Source: Apostichopus japonicus
Lineage: Eukaryota; Echinodermata; Holothuroidea; Aspidochirotida; Stichopodidae
Assembly: GCF_037975245.1 (NCBI RefSeq)
Contig: NC_092578.1
Location: 7,653,501 to 7,717,500 of the forward strand
Length of the DNA: 64,000 nt
Direction of reading: 5' to 3'
The translations under genes were made by a program, and so were the position numbers. Every line of letters begins with the position of its first letter. The stretch's first letter is position 1. This document shows positions 14,001 to 25,101 of the stretch, piece after piece. The notes below the pieces were generated by a model. That model was not told the DNA's origin. It saw only the letters and a program-made list of their open reading frames with translations, and did no database searches.

Positions 14001-14991
14001 CGAATCCCAACAGACGGTTCCTCCTCCTCCGATTGATGGCCAATATGTTATACCCCCTCCTCCCAGTACTTCAGCACCTCATGCCAGAATGAATTACCAA
14101 CAACTGTCATCATTCCCGCCTCCTCCACCAGAAGTAGAAAGTCCTTATGACCAAACGACACACTTCCCACCTCCTCCACCCCCACCTCCACCTCCCCCTC
14201 CCCCTCCGGGGTCAAAAAGTCATTACAGCCGGACTTTTGTGTCCTCGTCAGTGCCCTCATTTGGAGATCAAAACAATCACCATCAAAATGTTGTTTTGCC
14301 ACCTCCACTGATCCTGATGAGGAACAACTATGACACTCTGGCCAGGACCAGTTTTACAGATGATATCCATGCATCTCCACAGTCACTTGCAATGCCCAGA
14401 CAGCCCTCACCCACCCATGTAGCCCCTAACTTCCTCAATGAACTGAGTGATGCTCTGGTGAAACCAAGGAGCCCAAATCGCTACAGTACCCCTCCTCCTC
14501 CTCAGCAGTCCCCTCAAGCTCCTCATACTGACCCTGGGAGACCCCCGGTCATGCCCAAACCACCAACAAAATCCAAGCCAACTGTAGGTCAGCCACCTCA
14601 TAGTTCACCCAAGAGGTCGCCTCATCCACACATGGGTGTGCCTGGGATGCATGGCCCTTCATCCCCGTACAGTCCTTCCAACAGTAGTGTATTTCAATAT
14701 CCTCCAGGGAATGGCCCACCCACCAAAAAGTCTCCAAATCCTCATGCAGGACCCCATCGTCAATCTCTTCCAAGTGGTATGCCCCCGGCCAGTCAGACGA
14801 GGGGGTACCATTCTCATTCATTACCCAATAGCCCGCCAAACACTGTGGGACCACCTAACCTCAGGTCTCCCGGTCAGTCTGGTCCCCCCCCTGTGCAACC
14901 AAAGCCAAATAAGCATAGGCATAGCCGAGGGCCAAAACCCCCGGCACCTCCCAGGGTTGATGTGCCTAGAAGGCTGAGTGATCATGTGTAA
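1918..14991 (+). CDS. RAPH1: MRL-family actin regulator (lamellipodin/RIAM/MIG-10 homologue), 3' part of gene
   Basis: Three exons (1918-2092, 4834-4991, 12832-14991) join in frame and encode the C-terminal 830 residues. MRL proteins bind Ras/Rap GTPases and phosphoinositides through an RA-PH module and recruit Ena/VASP to lamellipodia and adhesions. The RA-PH part must lie upstream of the window. What shows the family: a YGRQLLLNYNQTQQELREY segment like the one just after the MRL PH domain; a Ser-rich stretch; GNMFANAWKKG, resembling VSSVFSEAWKRG of lamellipodin; RPAIVTP; two F-PPPP EVH1 ligands; FLNELSDAL, resembling the FLADL/FMSDL motif near MRL C-termini; and a tail RGPKPPAPPRVDVPRRLSDHV matching the lamellipodin end RGPPPAPPKRD. 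The missing N-terminus reflects the window edge, not truncation. The family call is strong. Choosing lamellipodin over RIAM is weaker, since invertebrates usually have one MRL gene. Confidence 0.85.
2093..4833 (+). other. MRL intron with a 111-bp tandem repeat
   Basis: Intron between exons 1918-2092 and 4834-4991. It contains the 111-bp array annotated separately. A block at about 4,270-4,740 differs in composition from its surroundings (acaactttattaagggtgcg near 4,362) and could be an old insertion, though I cannot assign it. I see no further exon. Confidence 0.7.
3690..4070. repeat. Tandem repeat, 111-bp unit, about 3.4 copies
   Basis: actagctgcc recurs at 3720, 3831 and 3942, with a diverged copy (gctagctgtc) near 4052. 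Each unit also holds the phrase gttgtgttttgttaacattt and a gacctaatat-like phrase. Confidence 0.9.
4834..4991 (+). CDS. RAPH1: MRL gene, second exon in window
   Basis: Acceptor cgtccttgcag and consensus donor GCG|gtaagt. The base left over from the previous exon completes a GAC codon, and the reading frame then runs DSRSSGRSSLSIYQPTQ to NMFANAWKKGLETDGKG. The F-A-N-A-W-K-K-G core matches the short lamellipodin motif between the PH domain and the proline-rich tail. The exon ends in phase 0. Confidence 0.85.
10004..10355. repeat. Tandem repeat, about 90-bp unit, four diverged copies
   Basis: The phrase gttaggaactgttcacactg or a close variant recurs near 10,012, 10,104, 10,196 and 10,283, each followed by a tgctttgaagcatgattt-like phrase and then by gaggacagt. 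Confidence 0.85.
10921..11031. repeat. Tandem repeat, 28-bp unit, four copies
   Basis: aaagtgtctt followed by aactcaacgcaagtatc recurs at 10,923, 10,951, 10,979 and 11,007 with few changes. Confidence 0.95.
12832..14991 (+). CDS. RAPH1: MRL gene, terminal coding exon (proline-rich, Ena/VASP-binding tail)
   Basis: Acceptor tttcgacag|AAC, phase 0, 719 codons, then TAA at 14989-14991 followed directly by a second TAA. Coding starts before the first in-frame ATG at 12937: the preceding 35 codons (NTELHRPAIVTPTKSKRPSQ onward) continue the protein from exon 4834-4991. The tail is very rich in Pro and Ser. EVH1-type ligands FPPPPPEVE (codons from 14113) and F followed by a run of about 15 prolines (from 14164) predict Ena/VASP docking and profilin or SH3 contacts. 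Many SP and PXXP motifs are likely kinase and SH3 sites. FLNELSDALVK (about 14,428) resembles the conserved MRL near-C-terminal motif. GC content is clearly higher than in the flanks, as expected for coding sequence. Confidence 0.9.
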   Translation, partial: NTELHRPAIVTPTKSKRPSQTLNEFEVQRALQELDMELDMSNDKVIKEPHRPYKLQSSTPESLANLFIPPSPKGSRHSGASLSDKSSLSVTPKVGQSPRSSTCSSNARGSPASSVSSASSVHLLQSRQAQINSPPPSQNQPLSTNVSNASNGHPHGNLTLQLHRHSAASPPSSPREHSPRGSPTLQSPSGHSRSKRPIPVQPPTAPPSYRNSQSPVDAPPPNFEHLIDESNTQYHLVNPEPFRKPPSPLTSSGVTTNEGNISPSSPLTPTPKRNSLGSPSRHVPPPPPVRSPTTRLSRLSGTEDQFTFGNLGARQEPPKRVQFRDSYDEIPKGSFDYDSEGSSLSSSSPNTSSASYGRPNFIQSLAEQQNSGYDMCKRQSYSRLQRSPLNESQQTVPPPPIDGQYVIPPPPSTSAPHARMNYQQLSSFPPPPPEVESPYDQTTHFPPPPPPPPPPPPPPGSKSHYSRTFVSSSVPSFGDQNNHHQNVVLPPPLILMRNNYDTLARTSFTDDIHASPQSLAMPRQPSPTHVAPNFLNELSDALVKPRSPNRYSTPPPPQQSPQAPHTDPGRPPVMPKPPTKSKPTVGQPPHSSPKRSPHPHMGVPGMHGPSSPYSPSNSSVFQYPPGNGPPTKKSPNPHAGPHRQSLPSGMPPASQTRGYHSHSLPNSPPNTVGPPNLRSPGQSGPPPVQPKPNKHRHSRGPKPPAPPRVDVPRRLSDHV

Positions 14992-15318
14992 TAAGCATCG
15001 GCATTGCCGAGGGCCAAAACCCCCGGCACCTCCCAGGGTTGATGTGCCTAGAAGGCTGAGTGATCATGTGTAATAAGCATCGGCATTGCCAAGGGCCAAA
15101 ACCCCCGGCACCTCCCAGGGTTGATGTGCCTAGAAGGCTGAGTGAACATGTGTAATAAGCAAAGGCATAGCCGAGGGCCAAAACCCCCGGCACCTCCCAG
15201 GTTTGATGTGCCTAGAAGGCTGAGTGATCATGTGTAATAAGCATAGGCATAGCCGAGGGCCAAAAGCCCCGGCACCTCCCAGGGTTGATGTGCCTAGAAG
15301 GCTGAGTGATCATGTGTA
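14911..15318 (+). repeat. 82-bp tandem repeat spanning the MRL stop codon and start of the 3' UTR
   Basis: Units start at 14911, 14993, 15075, 15157 and 15239 and are nearly identical. The first unit encodes the conserved MRL C-terminal tail and its stop; the other four lie after the stop. Because 82 is not a multiple of three, later copies are frame-shifted relative to the first. The last copy ends gtgtaccataagc instead of gtgtaataagc. Confidence 0.97.
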
Positions 15319-15482
15319 CCATAAGCTGCTATCTGTGAACATTACATCCTTGTTCAATACTGACATGATAACCAGACACATCTGTTAAATACTAGAGAAG
15401 GGCCTCTGCACACTTTATGCGATGTGTATCCAACAGGCAACTTCAAGTAAAATTTCTACTGCAAAAGTACTTCTTTATCAAG

Positions 15483-15591
15483 AATAAACATGAGGTTTAA
15501 TGAATGGAATTTTATATCAAATTTTGAGGTAAAATCTCTCAGAATGAACAGGTGGAACCAGGTCAAATGTGACCTCGGCATTTACAATAAA
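15483..15591 (+). terminator. Candidate polyadenylation signals for the MRL transcript
   Basis: AATAAA hexamers lie at 15483-15488 and 15586-15591, 490-600 bases after the stop. They are the first ones beyond the 82-bp array. Other AATAAA hexamers occur further downstream (for example about 17,399), so which one is used cannot be settled from sequence. Confidence 0.35.
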
Positions 15592-16780
15592 AGTCGAGGT
15601 TATGTCAGTACATGCAATTTGTTATTTTTATGCATCACTACTGTGTTATAATAATAAGAATCAGGTTTGATCCTGTCAAAGTTAAACCAGGTACTATGTA
15701 ACAGCATTTTAAGTGACTCATATTGTATAATCATAAGCATCCTCAAGGTTCCAATAGAAAGGTCATGTGTGTGTAATGGTATCTACCATTGGGTTCTAAT
15801 CTTTTTCTATATTGTAATATGTGACACATATTTGCAATGGGAAATTTCTGCATCGTTTGGACAACATCACATCCACATAGCCTTTTGTATGGTGAAGATA
15901 TGATTTCTTCAAATTTGGTGATATTTTGTGAATGCAATACTTGAGATGATTTGAAAAGTTACTTCAAAATGATCGTTTTTATAGGTCTGGAATTTAAAAA
16001 AAAAAGAGAAATTCCCTTTCCATTTCCTGAAGGGCATAGAGCTTTTTGCTATCTGTTATAAAAAGAGGAGAAAAAATTGTGTTATGAATGAAATGATCAA
16101 TTTTGGCTGGTCTTGAATCTCATTCATTAATTCAAAACCCTAAGAGAGAGACAAAGAAAAAGGAAATTGGAGATGCATCTTGTAATTAATGTAAATAATT
16201 TCAAACTGATTATAATGGTGTATAAAACATGAATATTGCCTTCAGCAATGCTTGCCGACATTTTTTATACAAATTCTGTACATAGGGTGTCCCTGAGTGT
16301 TTCACCCCTTTTTTTTAAATATTATTATTATAAGGTCAAAATATAATTCTTATTAGAGTAGTGCAAAGTCTTCATGTAAAACCAGCTATTTCAGTTAAAG
16401 AAAAGTTAAAGTCTTGCTACATGCCAGCTTTGGTTTGGTTTTTGCTCAGTCTGTTGGAGTGGAGATTTTATTTTTAGAAAGGTTTGATGAGTTTAATGTC
16501 AGTTATATGTTCTTCTTTTTTTTTGGGGGGGGGGGGGGTATTAGCATATATATATATCTTCATTTTATTTTAAGGGTTTAAATTGACTTCAGTAAGAAAC
16601 AAATAAGAAAACAAAACAAATGTACCAAGCACTTATTTCAACAGTAGTGAGAATATTTCTTGCTTTAGGATATTGATCAACTGGGACGTCAAATTATTGT
16701 GTTTTTAGGATAAAGACAAATGATACAGTTGAACTATTGCTTGTTGTCGCTTTTCAAAAGGTTTCCTGGCTTTCCTCTTT

Positions 16781-16892
16781 AGATGCCATCATGTAAAGAT
16801 GCCATCATGTAAACATGCCATCATGTATAGATGCCACCATGTAAAGATGGCATCATGTAAAGATGCCGTCATGTAAACATGCCGTCATGTAA
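16781..16892. repeat. 16-bp minisatellite, seven copies
   Basis: Seven uninterrupted 16-bp units of the form agatgccatcatgtaa with one or two changes each, ending at the plain sequence agtgcatctg. Confidence 0.97.
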
Positions 16893-19800
16893 AGTGCATC
16901 TGTTGTGAGTTAAGCCATATTCGACTAGCATGTTTTACTTATCTTCCTTTTTTAAAAGTCTCACAGATGTTGCAATCATAGCCAAAGGCAAGACTAATTT
17001 GACACCTACACCAGCCTGTATTCGCAGAATAATAATAATTTTTGTTAGCAACTTTTTACCAAACTATTCCAGAAACCTTTAACAACTTATCCCAGAACGC
17101 AATGATATTAGCTTTAAATCGCAGTACAAACAATTGCAACATATCAACATCGTCCAATGTGAATTACCACTAGAACATGAGCTCGATGAAGGCTTTGCCA
17201 GTAGATCGCTTGTTTTTGTACAATAATAAGAGTCAATATTATCACAATGTGCACCTGGATTCAACAATCAGCCTCCATATTAGAATATTGTAACGGGGAA
17301 TTTTTTATTAATGTTCACAAGTTTATGTAACAGTTTTAAGGTATTGTGAAGTTTGTTGCATATGAAAATAGGTATGAAACATTAGGAGGTTCTGTGCAAT
17401 AAAGTCAGATCTGTTCATACTTGCATAATTAACCCATTTGGTATAAGCTTGCATGGTATATATATGTGTTAATACCAGATAAACGATGCCCCAAATGTAA
17501 ATCTGTAAACTTGACTGTTATCTCTGTGTACAAACGAGCATGTTCAGTCATGAAGACAAAAACTCTGCATGCAGGTGCCACCTACATAACATCCCGGTCT
17601 TAAATTGTTGTTTGTCGTAGTGGTCCCAGCATGCATTGTTGCAGGTAGCATGCCAATAGAATTGCAACTATCAGAGACAGGCAGTTGAATGTGATATTCC
17701 AATGGATGTGACATTTTCCACACTATTCAGGCTTTTCTGGACTTGAATGTATTAAGTATGCTGTGCATATAACCATGGCAACCATGATAAAGTGATATGT
17801 GATCATTTGGTGATAGATATGAGAGAAATGCATAAATATACAATCTTTTCCGTACATGGACCGCTACCATGCTCACATATACCACTGATATATATTCTGG
17901 TAAAAGTTAGGCAATTGTCAGCTTTTAATATAAAAAATAACGATGAATTCCAGCTATTATGGTACAGTGTAATTCTAACCTTCTTTTATTTGTCAGTGAT
18001 GTATTCAGCATTGAATGCTCGACTCAAATGTAGTCCAAAATTTCATCAATAAAAAAAATAAGGTTCGGTCACTGTAACTACTCCTAAAAATACAAGATAT
18101 GGTGTAAAGGTGATATAAATTGCCACTCTTGTCCCCTTCCCCCTCCCCTCCCCTCCCAAAGTATTGTCTGTTCCTTTTTGATTTGTGGTGTTTTCTATTT
18201 GTTTTTTTTTCTGCACATTTTGTTCAATGTACTAAACGTTGTTTCTTCCCATCACTTTGTGTGCACAGGATAATGAATCCGGTTGATTGGCTGTGGACCC
18301 GAATGCTCCCCTTCGTTTTTGCATGCGATTTGGCCTGAGTGTGTCCGGAGCTCTGCCTGCCTCGCCCACCATCACAAAAACCGTGCTACCGTCATGCATT
18401 TGTCATTTTCACGCTTGCACTCTGAGAATACCAAGTAGTAGTATCCCTGACAGACGGGGACTCTTTTTTATCTTTTTGTATTGGTCTGCCTGCGTATGTT
18501 CTTCAATGTGGTAATTGTAAATGTAAAGGCTATGTGTGCTAATTGGTAGAGTAGTTCCTGCATAGATGCAAAACTGTAACACAAAGAGGAATGCCATTGA
18601 CCCATTCCAAGGAGCAATCAAGTGAACCATGCAGTGATGTGTGTAGAAAGGATGCGTGAGTGGGAGAGATCCCCTCGTGAAACCCTCATTCCCAGAAAAG
18701 ATGGGTAAACTTTATAAGAACAAAATCTGGACTAAATTACTTAATCTCGACTAAAAGAAGCTTTAAAACAACTCACACCAAAAATGAAATGGCCTTATGA
18801 AATATGTAAGGTAATCTATGCATACAAACGATACTACTATAAACCATAAAGGTGGGGTGGGTGGGTGGGGGAGGGGTAGGAGGGTGTGAAACAGGCAAAG
18901 ATGGATAAAGGAATCGAGGCATTTACAAACTGCATGACATTCCCTCCTGTATGAACATACACCAAACTGATTGTGTATTGGGCAGTGATGGTCCTCTTTG
19001 TGTTTAAAAACTGCAATGTATTTTTCTTCTTGCTTGTCTGGTCCTTGAAGAAACTCATGGAACCAAAGTTAAGTGGCAGAAATCAACACTTTTCTACAGA
19101 TGCAAAGTATTTTTATATGTATCAACATACGTGTAATAAGTTCGAAAAATTATGTGTAATAGTGAAGCCCTTTGGTTGCTAAAACATTGTTTGACTGCAA
19201 AGTATTGAAAAGTGATGATGCCTTCCTGTTTCCATAAATTTATCACAATTTTTTTTTGTTACCTAATTACTTGCATTTGTATAGTATGACAAATTTATAC
19301 TTGAGATATTAAAGGTGTTAATCAGTAAAATCAATTGAGTCTCATGGGAGCATGAAGAATGTGACATCAATATTTTCACTGTGACTGGCATTTAGTTTTC
19401 ACTTTAAGGATTATTTAGCTAAAATTTGGTTACTGTATTATCAGAAAAAAAAAGCAGCTTGTTGGCAATTTTTATAGCTAATCTTGAAACAATGATACAC
19501 ATGATGACTTTATGATTTGGCAGGATTAAATCTATGTCTTTTGTTCATAATGGCCTGTGACTATAAGTACAATGGTTTTAGCAGTTCACATCACCTTTTC
19601 AATTATCACCATAGCAACAGAACCGTCCTGTAATTTCTGTCAGACTTTGTTTATATTCTTAACATTGTGGATAGTTATAGCCTGCACATATCCTATTGGT
19701 TAGGGTTATAACATTTTGGAGCAATGAACTTTTGTCTGTACTCACTATTTATTGTAAATCAAAAGATATGTATTTTCCTTGTTTTGTCTGTGTATCATCT

Positions 19801-22330
19801 TTGAGTAGAGCACAGGGGCAGCAATACTTGCCCAGATTCTGTGGATACATGCACAAATTTTGAAAGCATTTTGTAAAGTTGAGATTTGCTGTCTTGCCTG
19901 TGCTTGCTGCTTGTATATGGGGTTTGTGTGACCACATAAATGCATGTCTTGTAGGGTGAGTTTAGAGGTATATGCTTCTAGCTGTACTTAGCAATAGGAT
20001 GGAAATATTTTGCATTTGTCCATCATTTCAGAAACAGTAAAGGGAAAGGTAGGTTTTCTTTACAAAATAATAGATATGCTGCACTCGACCATGCAAATTA
20101 AAAATAAAATTGCATTTGAAAGTAAATTGGAAAGAGGATGAAATGGTGATGTCTGCAATGGAACCACTGCAAGATAATAAAACAGGAGCAAGACAGGCAA
20201 AAATAAAAATAAAAAAAGTTAAAAAAAAAGTACTGTTTTGACAAGTATTCACCCCCCCCCCCTTGCACCATGGCATGTCACTGGTTGCTGAAGGAAGACA
20301 TTGCTCAAGTTGTATGATTGAGGAAAGATTGATTTGACAGAATAGCGTGATCAACCCTATGCATGTTTATATATTTTATATTCATTTGTTTACTTTGTAT
20401 AGACAACTTTTCCTCTTGATGTTTTGATGTCACTTGTTTTTCGTTTGATTGTTTGTGAATGTGCCATGTTACCAAGGTTACATTGAAATAATCAGTGAAA
20501 AACTGCTAGTGGTTATTTTTCAAGGATTGTAGAACTTGTAAACACTCACATTAAAATCATGCTTTAGGAAAGTAAATGGCAACCAAGGGATTTCAAGATA
20601 CAAGGAAATTCTACTAATAGTGCACAAACTCTGGATTATCAGGTAGTAGTTATAAAACAGAATGAAATATGCATTAAACTAAAGAGAGAATAGTTTATTA
20701 GGTGTGTATAGTATCTCCCCCCCCCACCACCCCCTTCCCTCCCTCTTCCCATTCTTCAGGCTCTCTCAGAAAGTATAAAACCTTACACCCTCACACTCGG
20801 TGGCTATCCTATAAACAGTTTTAGCTCATGTTGGGACTTTTTGTTGCAAATTTAAACACCATTTCAGATTGGAAAAACTGTGGATATCAGCTGGATGAAA
20901 CCCAATCTGTTTGGATTGAATCTGAATAACATACTCGTTTTACTTTATTGCCAGATATTTATTTATGTTTAATGTTTTCTAGATTTGTCATTTGTTACCT
21001 TTTTTGGTTTCTCCATTGGTCGATGACATTCCGTGCAATGTAGAACCGTAAGGTGCTTTACTTCAGCTTACGTTACACCTTTGACCGGCAGAGTAGCTTA
21101 CTGGAAAGGGATTTTTTTTAATTTCACTTGCAATGTTGTAGTTGGGCATTTCTATTAACGTATATTTTAATATCTTTTGTAACCACATATCATTTTGTAG
21201 GGTTGTATTTTGTTTGCATTAATTTTTACATATTGCATACTAAACAGCTATGTTGTGATATTAAGGTAGGCTGTGTGAGTGTGTGCTAACGCCTGGATCT
21301 TTTACAGTACCGTGTACACATCTCACATGAACTGTTCAATGACAGTTTTAAACATGAACGTCCTACCTTTTGCAGAAAGAGCTTTTTGAGTTGTCATAGC
21401 AAACACATCACATTGGTATCTCGGATCAAAAAGTTACGATAAAATGTTGTCATTGATTATAGTAGAACCGTTTTGTACTTTTTGTAGTTACATTACCTTG
21501 TCATTTGAAGCTGTCAGTTTGTTCTATTTTATTTTTATTTCTCATAACATTTCAAGGCTGGAGCTGCACAGTGTTTAGTGTAGATGTTTCCCTGGATAAT
21601 GTTACCAACAATTCTGGTTTATGTAGAGGTGCAGATAAAATATACACTCTTCTTGATTACGGTTGCTACCATGGACACATTTTTTAAATTTTGCTCTTAA
21701 GGTCAAGGCAAGACCTAATTCAAATTTGAATTGGAAAGTTGTTAAGGTTTATACATGCTGTTATGCAAATCAGAATATTTGCATATTATTGGCAGCTACG
21801 GTCGTTTCAATATACTGCATATACATTAAAAATATTGAATAGTAAACTTGATGCAGAACTGGATTTGAAATCAGTTGCATAAAAGTAATGACAAAATAGC
21901 AAGATAAAATGACAGGGTCACCTCTTTGTACTAATGGCAATTTTCATATAACTTTTGTAAATACCCTTACTATAGAAGTTGTAGTTTGGAATAAATTTTT
22001 AAAAGAAAAGACATATTTAGCCATCCAGTCAGTTTGTGTTGACACCCGATCACATTATGTACTGATGGCTTATTAGTGATTGACGTTTGAAGGGGTTTTC
22101 TATGTGGATATTTCATAACAACATAGTAAGTAAAAAAAGCCTATTGGAAAAAAAAAGCTTATTGTAAAGAAATCTAAATGAAATCCGATAAAAATTCCAG
22201 TATGTGTTTTGGCATTTATGAGGAGTTTTGCATTATCTTGTATCTGTCATCATTGTGTACTAAACATATAGGTCTTGTTTTTTTTTTGTTTTTTGTTTAT
22301 TTTTTAGGTAATGTTTCCTTTTCTCCTTTC

Positions 22331-22570
22331 TAAAGCCCAGGTCACATCTGCGCGATTCAACACGCGATTCAACTCGCAATACAATTGAAGGTTGAATCGC
22401 GTAGTTAGACACGGGTATCAACTTGTTGCGCAATAAAAATTGCGCCGTCGATTAGCAATAGAGCAATGTCCTAATCAGCGCAACTTCTTTGAAGCAACTT
22501 TTCTGATTCGCGTGATTTTAGTTGCGAGTTGAATCGCGTGTTGAATTGCGCAGATGTGACCCGGGCTTAA
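22331..22570. mobile_element. Foldback MITE with about 50-bp terminal inverted repeats
   Basis: The left arm 22331-22380 (taaagcccaggtcacatctg onward) and the right arm 22521-22570 (gttgcgagttgaatcgcgtg to cccgggcttaa) are inverted copies with few mismatches, separated by about 140 bp. The arms contain cgcgattcaa-type internal repeats. No coding capacity. I could not identify a target-site duplication, so the superfamily is unassigned. Confidence 0.85.
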
Positions 22571-24817
22571 GGAGTTTAATTAAGCATGACTAAAGTGGTT
22601 TTGACTTTAGAGAAAGATGGACCAGTGATTTTTTCTTTCTGTTTATGTGATGTACTTAGCTTGTATTGGAGGATGTGGTGTACTAAATATGATACAAAAT
22701 GGGGTGGTGGGGGGGGGGGGGGTGAATTGTAAGCTTTAAATTATGTGTATGATTGAGAATGAAAATTATATTTTCACACTGAGAGAGATATACTTAATCA
22801 ACCAACTTTTCTTCTTTAAAATTGCATAATGAGATGAATAAATGTTTTGTAGAATGAGTTAAGCAATTGTTGAGCAAAATTGGAAGAACTTCGTTGAAGA
22901 CATATGAGGGGATGTACTGCGTGTATCTTCCGAGACCTTGTTGCATTGCTCAGATGCATTTCAGAAAGGGGAAATAATCCTGGTCATACCTTGCCATTCA
23001 GTTTACTTATTTCTAAAAAAAAAAAATATTAAAAAGAAATATTCCAGTTTTTCAAAAGAGGAAGGGAGGCTTCATAGTTTCCCTTTAATAGTGTTCGATT
23101 TTAATTATCATCGATTGTTAAATGTATTTGTCTCAGTACGACGCCTGTTCTGAACCAAGTGTTACATTGGATCCAAGAAAATTGTCCCAAGACTTATTAT
23201 ACCATATTAAAAATTAAATGATGCAGCTTTTACGAGTTGGTGCAGTCTTTAAGTTGCTGATGAAAATTTCTGTACATTTTGTGTGCTTTTTTTATCTTTG
23301 TATCCAATTTTTTGTATAAATATATATATAAATATATCCATATTTCTTGGGTTTTGTTTCATATTTGTATTTGATAGTTATCACCAGTTAATGCAATACC
23401 ACAGACCCGGGTACAGGCTCAAGTTGCATGTCAAGAGAACTGGTGTACCAAAAGAAAATATTTGACAGGTTTTCAACACTGGAAGGGTACCCTTTGTATC
23501 TCAAAATTTGCACCTTTTTCAGTTAGCCATTATCAACCAATGATCAAAGTCGAGTCAAGAAACTATATTAAGGGTTGGTAGAAAGTGCTATGATCTCATT
23601 TGTAGTATTACATGCCAGCATTTCTGCTTTAAAAAAATGATTTTTGTTTCGGAGTGGCTGGAAACTTTTCTCTATTGAGAAACCTCTTCCTAAAATTTTG
23701 TGCCAAAAGTAGACGATTGAATGCAAAAGTTAGGATAAAACAAAATTGAGTAAGTTCCTCTATTTGATGCAAAAAGTCATGATCTTTGTTTTTTTTCATT
23801 ACATGTTCTGTACATAAAATGGGAAATATAGTAAATATAGTAACCATAGCTAATTATGTTTTATTTAAAATTAACAAATAAAGTTGAAAGAGGAAAAACA
23901 AATGATGATTGGTTTTTTCTTCTACTTCCTGCTATTAAATATGAATGCAAAATTTTGCATGCATATCCTATGTACATCATATTTTAATACAATTAATAAT
24001 GATAATGCAATGGGGGTGAGGCCCCTGTTATGTTACATCAGTATAAATTAATCATAACATTTTTTTTTGTGATTTTCATTTGAATATATTGGACCTCAAA
24101 ATATCTGTTGTCTTTAATGTTTCATTTTTACACATTTTGGAGATTTCAATCTGTCAAAAGTCAATATGTTGTCTCATCACATCTCTAGTTAAGAATGCCC
24201 CACCCATTCAAAAAGAGATGTGTAACAGGACCCTGCCCCCACCCCCCTTTCCCCCAGCTCCCACTCTCAGTTTTATTTTTCATATATTTTACAATCAGTT
24301 ACTATATTTATTGGGAAAAGCAGACTTGCATATCATTAACGACTAATTTACCTTGTATATTATACAACCATACTGCTCACCAACAGGGGGCACTTGCCCT
24401 GTAGATCCTAATGCGTGTGATCGGTACTGTTTAAAGATCTCTAAACCAACGTAACACAATCTTGTGAAAAGCCCTTATTAGCATTTTAGCACGACTGGTG
24501 AAATTGCTAACAGTACCACTCATGCAGTTTGACTGCATGAAAAACCTGTTTAAGGAAACACGAGTTGAGCCTGTTGAGGTGTGTAAAACAGTTAGTTCGG
24601 CTTGAAATTACAGAACTATCTTTCAAATGATCTGTTGTTCAAAATTAAATGAACTACTTGTGATCAACTTGTGCTCTGCCATGCTACCAAAACTCAAAGC
24701 AGCGGTTTCTGAAATTCTGCAGAATTGGGACAAACATGGCGGTTCCCTCTGGTGATGTTGTCTAACACTTGGAGAGCCCAATTGAAATTTCTGCTTTTAG
24801 TTGATATGTAATGTTTT

Positions 24818-24833
24818 TTTATTTTTTTTATTT
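24818..24833 (-). terminator. SPC25: Candidate SPC25 polyadenylation signal
   Basis: Two TTTATT motifs (AATAAA on the minus strand) at 24818-24823 and 24828-24833 lie about 160 bases past the SPC25 stop. The tract is T-rich, so chance occurrence is possible. Confidence 0.4.
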
Positions 24834-24988
24834 TTACAATGTAACACAGCTCTATAAAAATGAGTCACATTTCTTCTTTAATTATTTACAAGAATGACTC
24901 GCCTTCTTACATTAAGAAGACACTTTTCTTTAAACTTTACACAGACATAAAAAAGATTAGAAAAAAAAAAACGCCTTGCATTTTCGTA

Positions 24989-25101
24989 CTATTTTACTAA
25001 TTTGAATTTTTGACGAACTGTGACCGCAAATTCCATCAGGTTGTTTGATTTGTTGAGTTTCTGTACGAGTTCCTCCATGGCTTCTACTTGCGGACAACAA
25101 T
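24989..25101 (-). CDS. SPC25: SPC25 exon 6 (C-terminus and stop)
   Basis: Acceptor tacagtcacag; 37 residues then TAG at 24991-24989. Encodes CCPQVEAMEELVQKLNKSNN and then LMEFAVTVRQKFKLVK, the last helix of the RWD domain. Confidence 0.92.

Larger units (their letters stand above)
15592..24800. other. MRL 3' UTR and intergenic DNA up to the SPC25 3' end
   Basis: About 9 kb without an exon I can support. Contents: a 16-bp minisatellite (16,781), poly-G and TA runs (about 16,525-16,557), a foldback MITE (22,331-22,570), a G-run near 22,704-22,721, and A/T-rich unique sequence. The stretch at 18,268-18,470 is unusually GC-rich and follows a possible acceptor (gtgtgcacag), but only short frames are open in it. 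Where the MRL transcript ends is unknown. Confidence 0.6.

Noticed and set aside
13455-14854. Several minus-strand frames of 64-110 codons
   Set aside because: Shadows of the GC-rich proline-coding exon on the opposite strand.
12937-14991. Treating the ATG at 12937 as the protein start
   Set aside because: The frame is open upstream to a good acceptor at 12831, and the preceding 35 codons join in phase to the earlier exons and carry MRL motifs.
14966-15193. 75-codon minus-strand frame
   Set aside because: Produced by the 82-bp array; its repeated peptide mirrors the repeat.
16781-16892. CRISPR-like array
   Set aside because: The 16-bp units abut with no spacers, and this is animal DNA; it is a minisatellite.
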